Positions 24,222-33,574 of a DNA stretch of 64,000 nucleotides are shown here, in pieces (position 1 is the first letter of the stretch; each line of letters opens with the position of its first letter). Under the pieces are notes generated by a model. It had not been told where the DNA came from. It did no database searches and saw nothing but the letters and a program-made list of their open reading frames with translations. The DNA is from an uncultured Eubacteriales bacterium (GTDB taxonomy: Bacteria; Bacillota; Clostridia; Peptostreptococcales; Anaerovoracaceae), in the NCBI GenBank assembly GCA_900315895.1, contig ONAY01000001.1, positions 1 through 64,000 on the forward strand, given 5' to 3'. The position numbers and the translations under genes are program-made.

Positions 24222-24952
24222 AAACGGTATTCATCAATTGCAGCCCGAAAAAGCGATTCTGCGCCTCTTCCTATTTTCTGTTCCTGCAGCGGCTTTTCGT
24301 CAGTGGGGAAAAGGTCACGGAAACGCTGCGCACTCCGGCAGATCACGACCGTGTTCTGGAGCAGCTGCGTGACGCACAGGCGGTGGTGTTCGGCTTACCG
24401 CTCTATGTGGACGGAATCCCATCCCATTTACTTCGTTTTATGGAAAAAATGGAAACGTTCTGCAAGGAGAACGATCTTAAGCTCAGCGTTTACTGCATCG
24501 CCAACAACGGCTTTATCGAAGGGAAGCAGAACGAACCTCTGATGCGGGTCTTTGAAAATTTCTGCATTCGGGCTCGGCTCACCTGGGGCGGCGGCGTCGG
24601 GATCGGCGGGGGAGTAATGCTGAACGTGACACGGATCCTTTTCCTCGTGGAAATAGCGCTTCTGGTGCTTAATATCGTGCTGAGTGCAGTGAACTCTGGT
24701 AATTTCTTCCCAAAGGAGGCCTGGATCAGCTTCGCTGAAAATGCGGCTCTCCTGCTGTATTTCAATCTGGGTGCGCTGTTTTACCTTGCTCGCATGGGCC
24801 GGCATATCAGCAGATTGGAATTCAGCGGCAAGAAGTACACCCGCATATTGATTCCTTCATTTATCTTTATTATATTTGCAGATATTTTCTTTGTTATTAT
24901 TTCCATCTTTGAGGGCGGTATATTCCGCGGATGGCTGGCAAAGAAACAATAA
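24218..24952 (+). CDS. Flavodoxin-fold protein fused to membrane segments
   Basis: 244 residues. Residues 1-130 keep the FMN-reductase-like pattern: FINCSPKK at the phosphate loop and VVFGLPLYVDGIPSHLLRFMEKME. The last 110 residues form three hydrophobic segments (about 139-160, 178-198 and 207-232) ending in a basic tail. A soluble flavodoxin domain tethered to the membrane is unusual and suggests transfer of electrons to a membrane acceptor. It is translationally coupled to the upstream flavodoxin-fold gene. Confidence 0.65.
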   Translation: MKTVFINCSPKKRFCASSYFLFLQRLFVSGEKVTETLRTPADHDRVLEQLRDAQAVVFGLPLYVDGIPSHLLRFMEKMETFCKENDLKLSVYCIANNGFIEGKQNEPLMRVFENFCIRARLTWGGGVGIGGGVMLNVTRILFLVEIALLVLNIVLSAVNSGNFFPKEAWISFAENAALLLYFNLGALFYLARMGRHISRLEFSGKKYTRILIPSFIFIIFADIFFVIISIFEGGIFRGWLAKKQ

Positions 24953-24986
24953 GGATACACAAATTATCGTAAAAGGAGATAAATAT

Positions 24987-25658
24987 ATGGCTAATTCATC
25001 GAAAGAAGACAGAATTAAGATGATTACGTTCATCGGAATGGCTGTCATGATCATTGCGGTTGCGGTCAAAGCAGCAACAAACTCTATTATTGCTGCAGCA
25101 GCGATCCACGCAGCAGGGCTGGCATGTTTCTTCATTATCGAAGGCGTTGAAAAAACTCCCGATTCCGAATCGGGTCTCAGTTTTAAACGTTTCTTTTCTG
25201 ATCTGAAGAAGCCGGGAGTTATTCCACTGATTATTCTTATGCTTATTTTGTCTCCTGCAGAGATGATCATGAGCAAGGCAGTGTTCGGCAGTGCCTATAT
25301 AGAGCATGTGCTGGGGCGTGTAGATATGCCGGGTCTTGATCAGCTTCCGCTGCTGCTGTTCAATCAGATCGTTTGCGTTCTGGGAGAAGAGATCGAATAC
25401 CGCGCGTTCTTTGTTGGAAAGGGTATGAAGCAATTTTCGTTCTGGCCGGTTGCTATAGCCGGCGCCGTAGTCTTTGCCGCAGCACATTATGCTGCAGGCC
25501 CTGCGGGTATCGTTTGCTGGGACCTTGGCGCAATATTTATCGATGCGATACTTTTTGCAATTCTGTACCGCAAGACCGGAAACTGTCTGATCAGCTTTAT
25601 TCCGCATTTCCTGAGCAATATGATCGGATTTTTCCTTGTTCCGGTTATGTTCGGTTAA
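24987..25658 (+). CDS. CPBP-family intramembrane glutamic endopeptidase-like protein
   Basis: 223 residues from ATG 24987, behind AAAAGGAGAT. About seven hydrophobic segments are visible. The diagnostic CPBP (Abi/Rce1-like) motifs are present: EEIEYR (residues 134-139), a His in AAHYAAG (about 168) and HFLSN near the C-terminus. Family members cleave prenylated or leader peptides in the membrane or act in bacteriocin self-immunity. Here it is the last gene of the TetR operon and its substrate is unknown. Confidence 0.85.
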   Translation: MANSSKEDRIKMITFIGMAVMIIAVAVKAATNSIIAAAAIHAAGLACFFIIEGVEKTPDSESGLSFKRFFSDLKKPGVIPLIILMLILSPAEMIMSKAVFGSAYIEHVLGRVDMPGLDQLPLLLFNQIVCVLGEEIEYRAFFVGKGMKQFSFWPVAIAGAVVFAAAHYAAGPAGIVCWDLGAIFIDAILFAILYRKTGNCLISFIPHFLSNMIGFFLVPVMFG

Positions 25659-25691
25659 AATAATGCACCGCAGGCAATCAGGCAGACATAA

Positions 25692-26219
25692 AACAGGAGG
25701 TTAGCTTTCAAGTATACCGAGTATAACAGGTATAAAGAAAAGGTCTTCAGAAATTCCGGAGAAATATATGAACTGAGTCCATATGCTCTTTTCTGGAATG
25801 AGGATTTCTATTACGTTGTCGGCTGGTCTGATAAGCATGGTAATGTATCCGTATTCAGGACCGATAGATTATCCAAGGTGGAGATACTTGTAGAAGATGC
25901 TGTACCGGAGCCGGAAGATTTTAATCTGGAAGATTATTCCAGAAAGGTCTTCGAGATGTTTGACGGCGAAGAAGTTGATGTGGTCCTGGAATGCAAGAAC
26001 GAGTTCATGAAATACATCATAGACAGATTCGGTGAAGATGTGGATACGGATCCAATATCCAGAACTACATTCGAGGCCAGAGTAAGAGTTGCTTTAAGCC
26101 CTACCTTCTATGCCTGGGTATTCACCTTTGAAGGTGGAATTAGAATCGTATCTCCCGAGAAAGCGGTGGAAGATATAGTAAAGATGGCTAAGAAGCTGGT
26201 AAAAGCAGAGAGAAAATAG
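25692..26219 (+). pseudogene. C-terminal remnant of a WYL-domain regulator
   Basis: The frame opens after a stop at 25689 and has no credible start codon; internal GTG 25878 lies mid-domain. From about 25704 it encodes FKYTEYN, then ELSPYALFWNEDFYYVVGW and FRTDRLSKVEI, which align along their length with the WYL and C-terminal region of the intact regulator at 13854-14858, finishing with GGIRIVSPEKAV. The N-terminal winged helix and first part of the WYL domain are missing. An AGGAGG at 25695-25700 is probably coincidental. It marks a deletion or insertion scar at the left boundary of the A+T-rich region. Confidence 0.75.
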
Positions 26220-26226
26220 TATTAAG

Positions 26227-26246
26227 CGGCACTACGGTGCCGTTTT
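26227..26246 (+). terminator. Short terminator after the WYL remnant
   Basis: Arms CGGCAC (26227-26232) and GTGCCG (26237-26242) with a 4-nt loop, then four Ts. Confidence 0.7.
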
Positions 26247-26281
26247 GCTGCTATTAGAGCAATCTATAGTATAATGATTCT

Positions 26282-26414
26282 ATAGACAATTCAGCCGATA
26301 AATCCAGAAAATCTATGATATTATTGTTTTGCATAAAAATCCTTTCCCTGGAGCCACCCAAGGATATCTTAAGGGAAAGAAGGAGAGAAGGCAATTCGTG
26401 TTGCCTTCTTTTTT
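26282..26414 (+). ncRNA. Candidate small RNA of about 130 nt
   Basis: A TATAAT at 26270-26275 precedes a stretch with no frame that ends in a perfect 9-bp terminator hairpin (26386-26394 with 26401-26409) and a T-run. An internal stem can form from CTTTCCCT (near 26342) and AGGGAAAG (near 26372). No known RNA family is recognised and the -35 box is poor (19-bp spacing). Confidence 0.3.
26386..26414 (+). terminator. Strong intrinsic terminator
   Basis: A perfect 9-bp stem, 6-nt loop and seven Ts. A related but weaker sequence ends the 69-residue gene at 44444. Confidence 0.85.
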
Positions 26415-26427
26415 GATGGAAAGCACA

Positions 26428-26523
26428 GACCCTAATTGTTGACCCTAAAATTTAGACATGTAAAAAGGCCTGCATTTAGTGAAAATGCAGACCCTAAAAT
26501 CAGACCCTAAGAATTGACCCTAA
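26428..26523. repeat. GACCCTAA direct repeats with 13-bp spacing
   Basis: The octamer GACCCTAA occurs at 26428, 26441, 26490, 26503 and 26516. Within each cluster the spacing is exactly 13 bp; 49 bp separate the two clusters. Between them lies an inverted repeat (CTGCATT with AATGCAG, about 26470-26489). The array is in the leader of the zinc-finger/HTH regulator gene and may be a protein-binding array. Confidence 0.75.
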
Positions 26524-26643
26524 AAAGACTTTGATTATCCTTGAAATGTTATAAAATAATATTGATTTGGTAAACCAAAAATAATATAATTCAGTAAATA
26601 GTAAACAAAACATTAAAACGTTTAGCAATTAAAGATAGACATC

Positions 26644-27213
26644 ATGAAAGAAATATTAAAAGAATTAAATGTTGAAGAAATAGCTCATGGTTATACATTT
26701 GACAGAAGAAAGAAAAGCTATTGCTGTATCTTTTGCGGTAAATCATATGAAGAAGGGCTGATATACAGCTCGCAGAGCAGAAACGTTACTGCTGAAAGAG
26801 CCGTACAGGAGCACGTGTATGACATGCATGATGGATCTTTTATCAGCCTGGTGGAGATGGATAAGGAAATAAACGGCCTGACGGATGTACAGAAGATACT
26901 TCTCAAGTGTCTGTATGCAGAGTATGACAATAAGAAGATTTCAGAGACCATGGGCATAAGTGTTGCTACCGTAAGGACACATAAATTTGCGCTTCAGAAA
27001 ATGAAGAGGGAAGCTCTCATACTCCTTGCTCTGCTTCAGCAGATCGAAGATGACGACCTGATTGAGAGAAGAGAAAAATTCAGAGATCTTATGAATGAAG
27101 CATCAAAAAAAGCCACCAAGGAGGCTGAAACGGAAGATGTCTTTTCAAAGCTGGCAGAAGACCTTGGAGGGAATGTACTGCATCCGTTTTTTATGCAGCT
27201 CAATAACAGGTAA
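26644..27213 (+). CDS. Zinc-finger plus LuxR/sigma-region-4-like HTH regulator
   Basis: 189 residues. The N-terminus has a CCIFCGKSYEEG motif and a downstream HVYDMHDG pair of histidines (about residues 27-65), a plausible zinc site. Residues 76-120 form a LuxR/sigma-4-type HTH: LTDVQKILLKCLYAEYDNKKISETMGISVATVRTHKF. The C-terminal third is charged and helical. It precedes the M32/MFS/PepX/YfcC genes by 25 bp, so it likely regulates or is co-transcribed with them. The GACCCTAA array lies upstream. Confidence 0.7.
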   Translation: MKEILKELNVEEIAHGYTFDRRKKSYCCIFCGKSYEEGLIYSSQSRNVTAERAVQEHVYDMHDGSFISLVEMDKEINGLTDVQKILLKCLYAEYDNKKISETMGISVATVRTHKFALQKMKREALILLALLQQIEDDDLIERREKFRDLMNEASKKATKEAETEDVFSKLAEDLGGNVLHPFFMQLNNR

Positions 27214-27238
27214 CGGTTAAACAATTACGGAGGATAAG

Positions 27239-28732
27239 ATGTCATACGAGTCCAGACTTAAAGAACTTACAGAGCATATCGGACAGATCGAATACATCAG
27301 AAATGTAATGAATTCCGTATTGTTTTGGGATAAGATTACGAATATGCCTTCAAAAGGCATTGCTTATAGAAGCAAACAGCTTGGTTTTCTTGCAGAGGAG
27401 AGCCATAAACTGTTCAATGACCATAGATTCAGAGAACTGTTGAATGAGCTTAAGGGAGATAAAAGAAACACCTTTAAGACAGAAAGGATGATAGCTCATA
27501 TCACACGGGGAGCAAGTTTTATTAATAGTATACCCGAGAAAGAATACGGCGAGTATATTAGCCTCATTTCGCTTTCAGAAAAGGTGTGGTCGGAGGCAAG
27601 AAAAAGCGGCGAGTTAGATAGCTACAATGAATGTCTGAGAAGGATCATGAATAAGTTCAGAAACTTTGCAGATTATTGGGGTTATAAAGAGCATCCATAC
27701 GACGCCCTTATGGGATACTATGATGAGGGACTTACCGTCAGAAAACTTGAAAAAATGGTTGATAGTCTCAAACCCGGTCTGCAGGAACTGATCGGATATG
27801 AGAGGAACAACACCTTAAACTATAAACCGCCGATCTTGATATCCGCAGATATCGAAAAGCAAAAAATGCTGTGGCAGATGCTGCTTAAGAGGATAGGCTT
27901 CAAGGCTGATTCGGGGAGAGTCGATCCAGGCGAATGCACGACCATAGTAGCAAATTCGCCAGGGGATGTAAGAATTGTTACGACTTACGACAAAGATAAT
28001 ATTTACGAAGGAATTTTCAATGTTCTTCATTCAGGAGGAAAGGGCGTGTATCAGCAGTCGATAGACCCGTCACTTCTTGGGACTATGCTTTGTGAAGCGT
28101 CATCCAATTATATTGAAGAGGCTGTTGGCAGACTTTATGAAAACATTATCGGCAGAAGCAGTGGATTCTGGGAATATGTATTTAGAGAATCTTCTGCCAT
28201 CATCCCTGAACTTGACAGCAAAAAATGCGGTTTCGATGAATTCATGCGTTCCATAAACATTCATGAACCATCTCCTATAAGAATCAATGCTGATGAGGTC
28301 AGTTATCTCATGCATATAATTGTTAGATATGAAATCGAGAGAGACCTCATATCGGGAGAACTCAAAATCGATGACCTGGCCGAAGTCTGGACATTGAAAT
28401 ATGAAAAATATCTGGGCGTAAAACCTAAGAACCATCTTGAAGGACCCATACAAGATGTACATTGGGCATCGGGATATGTAGGATATTTCCCCACATATAT
28501 AGCTGCAAATCTTACTTCTGCTGAACTTTCATCAGCGGTTGAGAAGGAGTGCGGAAACCTTGATGATATTCTGGCCAAAGGAGAATTTGAAAAGATTAAC
28601 AACTGGCTTAGGGAAAATATCTTCAGATTCGGGGCTCTGTATACCCCTGATGAGCTTCTGGAGAGATCCATTAAAAAGGAAGTTGAAGCTAACAGCTACC
28701 TTAATTATCTTAAAAGAAAAGTTGGAGATTAG
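27239..28732 (+). CDS. Carboxypeptidase M32 homologue lacking the HExxH zinc motif
   Basis: 497 residues, the normal length of M32 (Taq/Pfu) carboxypeptidases, with colinear family features: an N-terminal helical region with LFWDKITNMPSKG, the DVHWASGYVGYFPTY segment near the C-terminus, and GRLYENIIGRS. At the active site the family HExGH is HSGGK here (residues 264-268), so the catalytic Glu and one zinc His are lost. The later HESQSR is EEAVGR (293-298), keeping the third metal ligand Glu294 but not the His. It is probably a non-catalytic paralogue. It is the first gene of an operon with an MFS transporter, PepX and a YfcC-type transporter. Confidence 0.8.
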   Translation: MSYESRLKELTEHIGQIEYIRNVMNSVLFWDKITNMPSKGIAYRSKQLGFLAEESHKLFNDHRFRELLNELKGDKRNTFKTERMIAHITRGASFINSIPEKEYGEYISLISLSEKVWSEARKSGELDSYNECLRRIMNKFRNFADYWGYKEHPYDALMGYYDEGLTVRKLEKMVDSLKPGLQELIGYERNNTLNYKPPILISADIEKQKMLWQMLLKRIGFKADSGRVDPGECTTIVANSPGDVRIVTTYDKDNIYEGIFNVLHSGGKGVYQQSIDPSLLGTMLCEASSNYIEEAVGRLYENIIGRSSGFWEYVFRESSAIIPELDSKKCGFDEFMRSINIHEPSPIRINADEVSYLMHIIVRYEIERDLISGELKIDDLAEVWTLKYEKYLGVKPKNHLEGPIQDVHWASGYVGYFPTYIAANLTSAELSSAVEKECGNLDDILAKGEFEKINNWLRENIFRFGALYTPDELLERSIKKEVEANSYLNYLKRKVGD

Positions 28733-28842
28733 CCTTAAATAATAACGGTTACAAATAGATGAGCATCTGTTATGAATACTTATCTGTTAGTAATATATCA
28801 TCTTTAATTATCATATTTTTAGGAAAAGAAAGGGATAATGTA

Positions 28843-30138
28843 ATGAAGTTAATTTCAAAACTTGGACTGGACGGCAAGCTTGGAAAGAATTTTCTGGGCG
28901 TTATGATCGTCGCATTCGCTGGATCCATTATTTATGGGCTGCCTTATTTCAGATATGACTACTATGATGTATATCTGGAAACATACAATCTGACAAATAC
29001 TCAGATGGGCCTTTTTGGAACGATTCTGGGAGTATTCGGAATGGTCTCCTATTTATTCGGAGGAGTTGTTGTAGATAAATTCTCCACCAGGACAATCCTC
29101 ACCGTATCTCTTATTGGAACCGGTATTGGTGGATTCATTCACCTTCTTCCTTTAGGTTTCGGAGCTCTTGTATGCCTTTATGCATTTTGGGGTATCAGCT
29201 CATTATTCGCATTCTGGCCTGCCTGTGTTAAGGCTGTAAGAATCCTATCAGGAGAGGATGAGCAGGGTAAAGCCTATGGCTTCTTTGAAGGCGGAAGAGG
29301 TATCGCAGCTGCTCTCATGGCAACAGCTGCAGTTCTGTTCTTCAGATTAGGATGCGGACAGATGGATGATCAGGTTAAGGGCATGCGCTATGTCATTATA
29401 TTCTACTCAGTGCTTACAATTGCTATGGGTATCTTTGCATGGTTGACTGTCAAGGAAGATATCGTAAGCTCATCTGACAGAATCACCCTTAAGGGTATAG
29501 GCGAAGTGCTTAAGATGCCAGCAGTATGGATCATCGGAATCGTAACATTCTGCACATATGTATTCACACTGTCACTTTACTACTTCACGCCATATCTTAC
29601 AGATATCCTTGGCGCTACAGTAACATTTGGCGCAGCACTTGCTGCATCAAAGAGATGGTTCTCCTTGCTTGGAAACGTAGGCGGTGGATATATCACAGAC
29701 CGTTTCGGGGCTTCAAAAATCATCTTCACATCCTTCCTTATTATGGCTATAGGTACAGGCGCGATACTCCTGCTTCCTGTATCTGCTTCAAGTGTATGGC
29801 CTGTAGCAATAATCTTCGTTATTATTTACATTTTCTACAATGTAAACTATGCTATGACTTGGACTATGATGGAGCAAGGAGCAGTGCCAAAGAAATACTC
29901 AGGTACTGCAGCCGGCATCATTTCTACAGTAGGATATCTTCCTGAGATCTTCGTTTCTCTTTTAGCCGGAACGATTCTTGATAACAATCCGGGAGTATCG
30001 GGATATAGAGTGTTCTTTGGTTTCCTGATCGTCGTGATGATTATCGGAGCAATATTCGTGCTTGTATGGAATGCTTTTTTAAAGAAACATGGAATTGATC
30101 CCAACAAAAAGCCTTCCGAAAGCGGAGCTGAGGAATAA
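28843..30138 (+). CDS. MFS transporter
   Basis: 431 residues from ATG 28843, with GAAAGGGA 8 bp upstream; the longer reading to 28759 lacks a site. Twelve hydrophobic segments are visible, with an MFS-type loop GGVVVDKFSTRT after the second segment and GGYITDRFGAS as the matching loop in the second half. It probably carries peptides, dipeptides or an organic acid, given its operon partners. The stop overlaps the pepX start (TAATG). Confidence 0.85.
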   Translation: MKLISKLGLDGKLGKNFLGVMIVAFAGSIIYGLPYFRYDYYDVYLETYNLTNTQMGLFGTILGVFGMVSYLFGGVVVDKFSTRTILTVSLIGTGIGGFIHLLPLGFGALVCLYAFWGISSLFAFWPACVKAVRILSGEDEQGKAYGFFEGGRGIAAALMATAAVLFFRLGCGQMDDQVKGMRYVIIFYSVLTIAMGIFAWLTVKEDIVSSSDRITLKGIGEVLKMPAVWIIGIVTFCTYVFTLSLYYFTPYLTDILGATVTFGAALAASKRWFSLLGNVGGGYITDRFGASKIIFTSFLIMAIGTGAILLLPVSASSVWPVAIIFVIIYIFYNVNYAMTWTMMEQGAVPKKYSGTAAGIISTVGYLPEIFVSLLAGTILDNNPGVSGYRVFFGFLIVVMIIGAIFVLVWNAFLKKHGIDPNKKPSESGAEE

Positions 30139-31985
30139 TGGATTTTATATTTGAAAAGATATATATCGAAACACCTGTCGATACAGATAACGATGGCAAG
30201 CGTGATCTTATAGCGGCATATGTTCGCAGGCCTGTGAATGAGGAGGGGAGGCCTGCGCCAGTTCCAGCTGTTTTTGTTGCCAATCCTTATATGATGACCT
30301 GTAATGAGGACTGGTACGACCTGAAAGATGTGGATAAGCCCCTTAAGGTGTATCCTGAGCAGGATATCACAGAAGAAGATGTATGTTTCGACTTCGGATA
30401 TGATTGTAAATATGATGATGAAAATAATCATATCCCTAAAAGGCCGATAAAAGGCTTGGCTGAAACAGCACCTTGTGATGAAAGTATAAGAAATGAATTT
30501 GAGTGTATCTCGAAGCTTTATGAGCATCTGAATGAAAGAGGATATGCTACTGTTTTCTCAGGAGGCCTAGGCACCAGAGGATCTGACGGCTTCACTCTCT
30601 CAGGATCAAGGGAAGAAGTTCTTGCATTTAAGTCAGTGATTGACTGGTTAAATGGAAGAGCAATAGCCTTCACCGATAAAGAAAACAATATTGAGATTAA
30701 AGCAGATTGGTGCACTGGCAAAGTTGCAATGTCTGCCAAGTCGTATCTGGGTACCTTATGTTTTGCTGTGGCTGCCACAGGAGTAGATGGCTTGGAAGCC
30801 ATAATACCTGAAGCAGGGATATCAAGCTGGTACAATTACTACAGAAATAATGGGCTTGTTGTAGCCCCTTTGGGCTGGCAGGGAGACGATATTGACATTC
30901 TTTCAAAGTACTGTTTCAGCCGCGCAAAGGATAAAGAAGACTATTTTAGCGTTAAAGATCAGTATGAAGAATGCCTTAAGCTTCTTCGTGAAGGAGCAGA
31001 CAGAGAATCCGGAAACTATAACCGGTTTTGGGACTCCAGAAATTATGTTAAACAGGCTGGGAATATTAAAGCTAAGGCATTCATTATTCACGGCCTGAAC
31101 GACTGGAATGTTAAGACAGATCAGTGTTTTGATATGTTCGAAGTCCTTCAGAAACTTGGAAAGACAAGCAGAATCCTTCTTCACAGAGGTGAACACATAT
31201 ACATATACGATCTTAAGGGATCACCCGCACTTGAAGCAATAGATAAATGGCTTGACTGGACTCTTAAAGGAGAAGAAAACGGAGCTGAAAAGGATCCAAC
31301 GGTACTTGTAGAAAGCAACATTGATCCTGAAAAATGGCTTGCGACTGATGTATGGCCTCCTGAAGGGACCGAGTTCAGAAATTTTCCTATAGAAAAAGTG
31401 GATAACGCTGTTATAACAGATGATCTTTCAAAGACTCCATTTAAAAAGGAACTGGATAACCTTCTGGAGTGGAGGGATGACCTGGTTTTAAACGGGAATT
31501 CCGGAACGAAGCTTAGTTATATATGGAATATCCCTTCGGATCATGAGCCTTTAAGGATAGCAGGAAGAGTAAAAGTCAGGTTTAAGGCCGCAATAGATAT
31601 GCAGACAGCTGTGCTGAGTGCTATGCTTGTCGACCGTGGTGTCAAGACACGCCTTAAAACAAAACCATATCCATCAGCTGATGAGCCGTTTACTTTTCCT
31701 CTGGAAGACCAGCCTTCAGAATACCGTGTGATAACAAGGGGCTGGATGAATGCCCAGAACAGAGATTCTGTTTATAGCAAAAGAAGGATCGTTCCAGGTG
31801 AGTTTTATGAATACTCTTTTGAAATGATCCCTACGGATTATATTCTCGACAGGGGTTCTGATCTTCAGCTTATACTTTATGGAACTGATTGTGAAGAAAC
31901 TATAAGACAGGATGTGGTTACAAAGATCACGGTGGATCAGAAAAGCATCGATGTTAAGGTGCCTATTTGTTGTTTGCACCATTAA
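30138..31985 (+). CDS. pepX: Xaa-Pro dipeptidyl-peptidase (S15 family)
   Basis: 615 residues. An alpha/beta-hydrolase that removes X-Pro dipeptides from peptide N-termini in the cytoplasm. The catalytic triad can be placed: Ser202 in AKSYLGT, Asp322 in HGLNDWNV and His353 in HRGEHIY. The C-terminal 200 residues are the beta-rich S15 domain (PLRIAGRVKV and so on). It lacks the long N-terminal domain of lactobacillal PepX. It is co-translated with the upstream MFS gene, and a YfcC-type transporter follows 17 bp later, which indicates a proline-peptide utilisation operon. Confidence 0.85.
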   Translation: MDFIFEKIYIETPVDTDNDGKRDLIAAYVRRPVNEEGRPAPVPAVFVANPYMMTCNEDWYDLKDVDKPLKVYPEQDITEEDVCFDFGYDCKYDDENNHIPKRPIKGLAETAPCDESIRNEFECISKLYEHLNERGYATVFSGGLGTRGSDGFTLSGSREEVLAFKSVIDWLNGRAIAFTDKENNIEIKADWCTGKVAMSAKSYLGTLCFAVAATGVDGLEAIIPEAGISSWYNYYRNNGLVVAPLGWQGDDIDILSKYCFSRAKDKEDYFSVKDQYEECLKLLREGADRESGNYNRFWDSRNYVKQAGNIKAKAFIIHGLNDWNVKTDQCFDMFEVLQKLGKTSRILLHRGEHIYIYDLKGSPALEAIDKWLDWTLKGEENGAEKDPTVLVESNIDPEKWLATDVWPPEGTEFRNFPIEKVDNAVITDDLSKTPFKKELDNLLEWRDDLVLNGNSGTKLSYIWNIPSDHEPLRIAGRVKVRFKAAIDMQTAVLSAMLVDRGVKTRLKTKPYPSADEPFTFPLEDQPSEYRVITRGWMNAQNRDSVYSKRRIVPGEFYEYSFEMIPTDYILDRGSDLQLILYGTDCEETIRQDVVTKITVDQKSIDVKVPICCLHH

Positions 31986-32002
31986 GGAGAAGGTGATAAA
32001 CA

Positions 32003-33541
32003 ATGAGTGAGAATAAAGTGAAAAAGAAATTCGTTTTCCCGTCTGCCTATACAGTACTCGTGATAGTAATGATCTTTGCTGCAGTTCTGACGTATATTGT
32101 TCCAGCAGGAGCATATTCAACTCTTGCATATGATTCTGATAACGATGTATTCGTGGTCACTACTCCAAAAGGAAATACCACTGAGTATCCGGCTGTGCAG
32201 GAAACTCTTGATAATTTCGGTATCAATGCAAAGGTTGAGAATTTCGTCAATGGAAGCATATATCGTCCCATGTCAATAGAAGGGACATATGAATTGGTAG
32301 ACCAGAACGGACAGGGAATATTTCAGGTGATCAGAGCACCTATTTCCGGAATATATGAATGCGTCGAGATAATGGTATTTATCTTTATGATAGGCGGCAT
32401 GATCGCTATCGTAAATCATATAGGTGTCTTCAATTCGGGCATCTCAGAACTCGCACGTATTTCTAAAGGTCATGAGAAAATCATCATCGCGGTTGTTTGC
32501 TTTCTTATAGCTATGGGAGGAACTACCTTCGGAATGGCTGAAGAAACCGTAGCTTTTTATCCTATACTGATTCCTGTATTTATGAAGGCAGGCTATGATG
32601 CGATGACAGGTGTAGCAGCTATCTATCTTGGCTCCTGTGTTGGATGCATGTTCTCCACAGTTAATCCATTTTCTGTTGTTATAGCATCAAATGCTGCAGG
32701 CATCACATTTGGAGACGGACTTGCAGCACGTGTGATAGGACTGATAGTTGGAATCCTGATCACGATCTGGTATCTGTTCAAATATGGAGCGAAAATCAAG
32801 AAGGATCCCACCAAATCCGTGATGTGGGAGCAGCATGAAGAGCTTGAAGAGTTCTTCGGAGTACATGGAGACAAAACAGATGTTACATCATCTGACACAA
32901 AAATGCAGGCCAAGGATAAAATCATCCTCACGCTTTTCTTTGTTACTTTTGTGGTTATGGTATACGGAGTAGTAAAGCTAGGCTGGTGGTTTGCTGAAAT
33001 GTCAATGCTGTTCCTTGTATCATCAATTATAATCGGCGTTATAGGGAGAGTGCCAGAGGGCAAATTTACAGAGGTATTCATTCAGGGGGCATCTGACTTT
33101 GTTGGAGTGGCGCTGGTATGCGGATGTGCCAGAGCAGTAAATATACTTCTTGAAAACGGGTATATTTCAGGCACGCTTCTTCATACTATGTCGGGTTGGG
33201 TTCAGGGAATGAACCCTATATTGTTCCTGATAGTACTTACTGTAATATTTATCATCCTTGGATTCTTTGTTAATTCATCGTCCGGACTTGCAATGTTATC
33301 TATCCCGATCATGGCTCCTCTCGCAGATGCAGTAGGGCTTCCGAGGGAGCTTGTGGTTTCAGCTTATGTTTACGGGCTTAACATAATAGGTCTGATCACA
33401 CCTACAGGACTTATTCTTGCTATCCTTCAACTTTGTAAGGTAACATATGATAAGTGGCTCAAATGGGTTTGGCCTCTTCTTGTTATGTGGATAGGTCTTG
33501 CAGTTGTGATGCTGATTGTAGAAATGCAGATGGCTGCATAA
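32003..33541 (+). CDS. YfcC-family (AbgT-related) membrane transporter
   Basis: 512 residues with about 11-13 hydrophobic segments. The N-terminus (KKKFVFPSAYTVLVIVMIFAAVLTYIVPAGAY) and the paired helical-hairpin regions (GMAEETVAFYPILIPVF with GSCVGCMFSTVNPFSVVIAS, and NSSSGLAMLSIPIMAPLAD with GLITPTGLI) are those of YfcC/AbgT-type carriers for amino acids, dipeptides or dicarboxylates. AAGGAGAAGGTGATAAAC precedes the ATG. It would supply or export substrates linked to PepX activity. Confidence 0.85.
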   Translation: MSENKVKKKFVFPSAYTVLVIVMIFAAVLTYIVPAGAYSTLAYDSDNDVFVVTTPKGNTTEYPAVQETLDNFGINAKVENFVNGSIYRPMSIEGTYELVDQNGQGIFQVIRAPISGIYECVEIMVFIFMIGGMIAIVNHIGVFNSGISELARISKGHEKIIIAVVCFLIAMGGTTFGMAEETVAFYPILIPVFMKAGYDAMTGVAAIYLGSCVGCMFSTVNPFSVVIASNAAGITFGDGLAARVIGLIVGILITIWYLFKYGAKIKKDPTKSVMWEQHEELEEFFGVHGDKTDVTSSDTKMQAKDKIILTLFFVTFVVMVYGVVKLGWWFAEMSMLFLVSSIIIGVIGRVPEGKFTEVFIQGASDFVGVALVCGCARAVNILLENGYISGTLLHTMSGWVQGMNPILFLIVLTVIFIILGFFVNSSSGLAMLSIPIMAPLADAVGLPRELVVSAYVYGLNIIGLITPTGLILAILQLCKVTYDKWLKWVWPLLVMWIGLAVVMLIVEMQMAA

Positions 33542-33574
33542 AATAGGCATTAAACCTTAAATAGCATTTATAAT

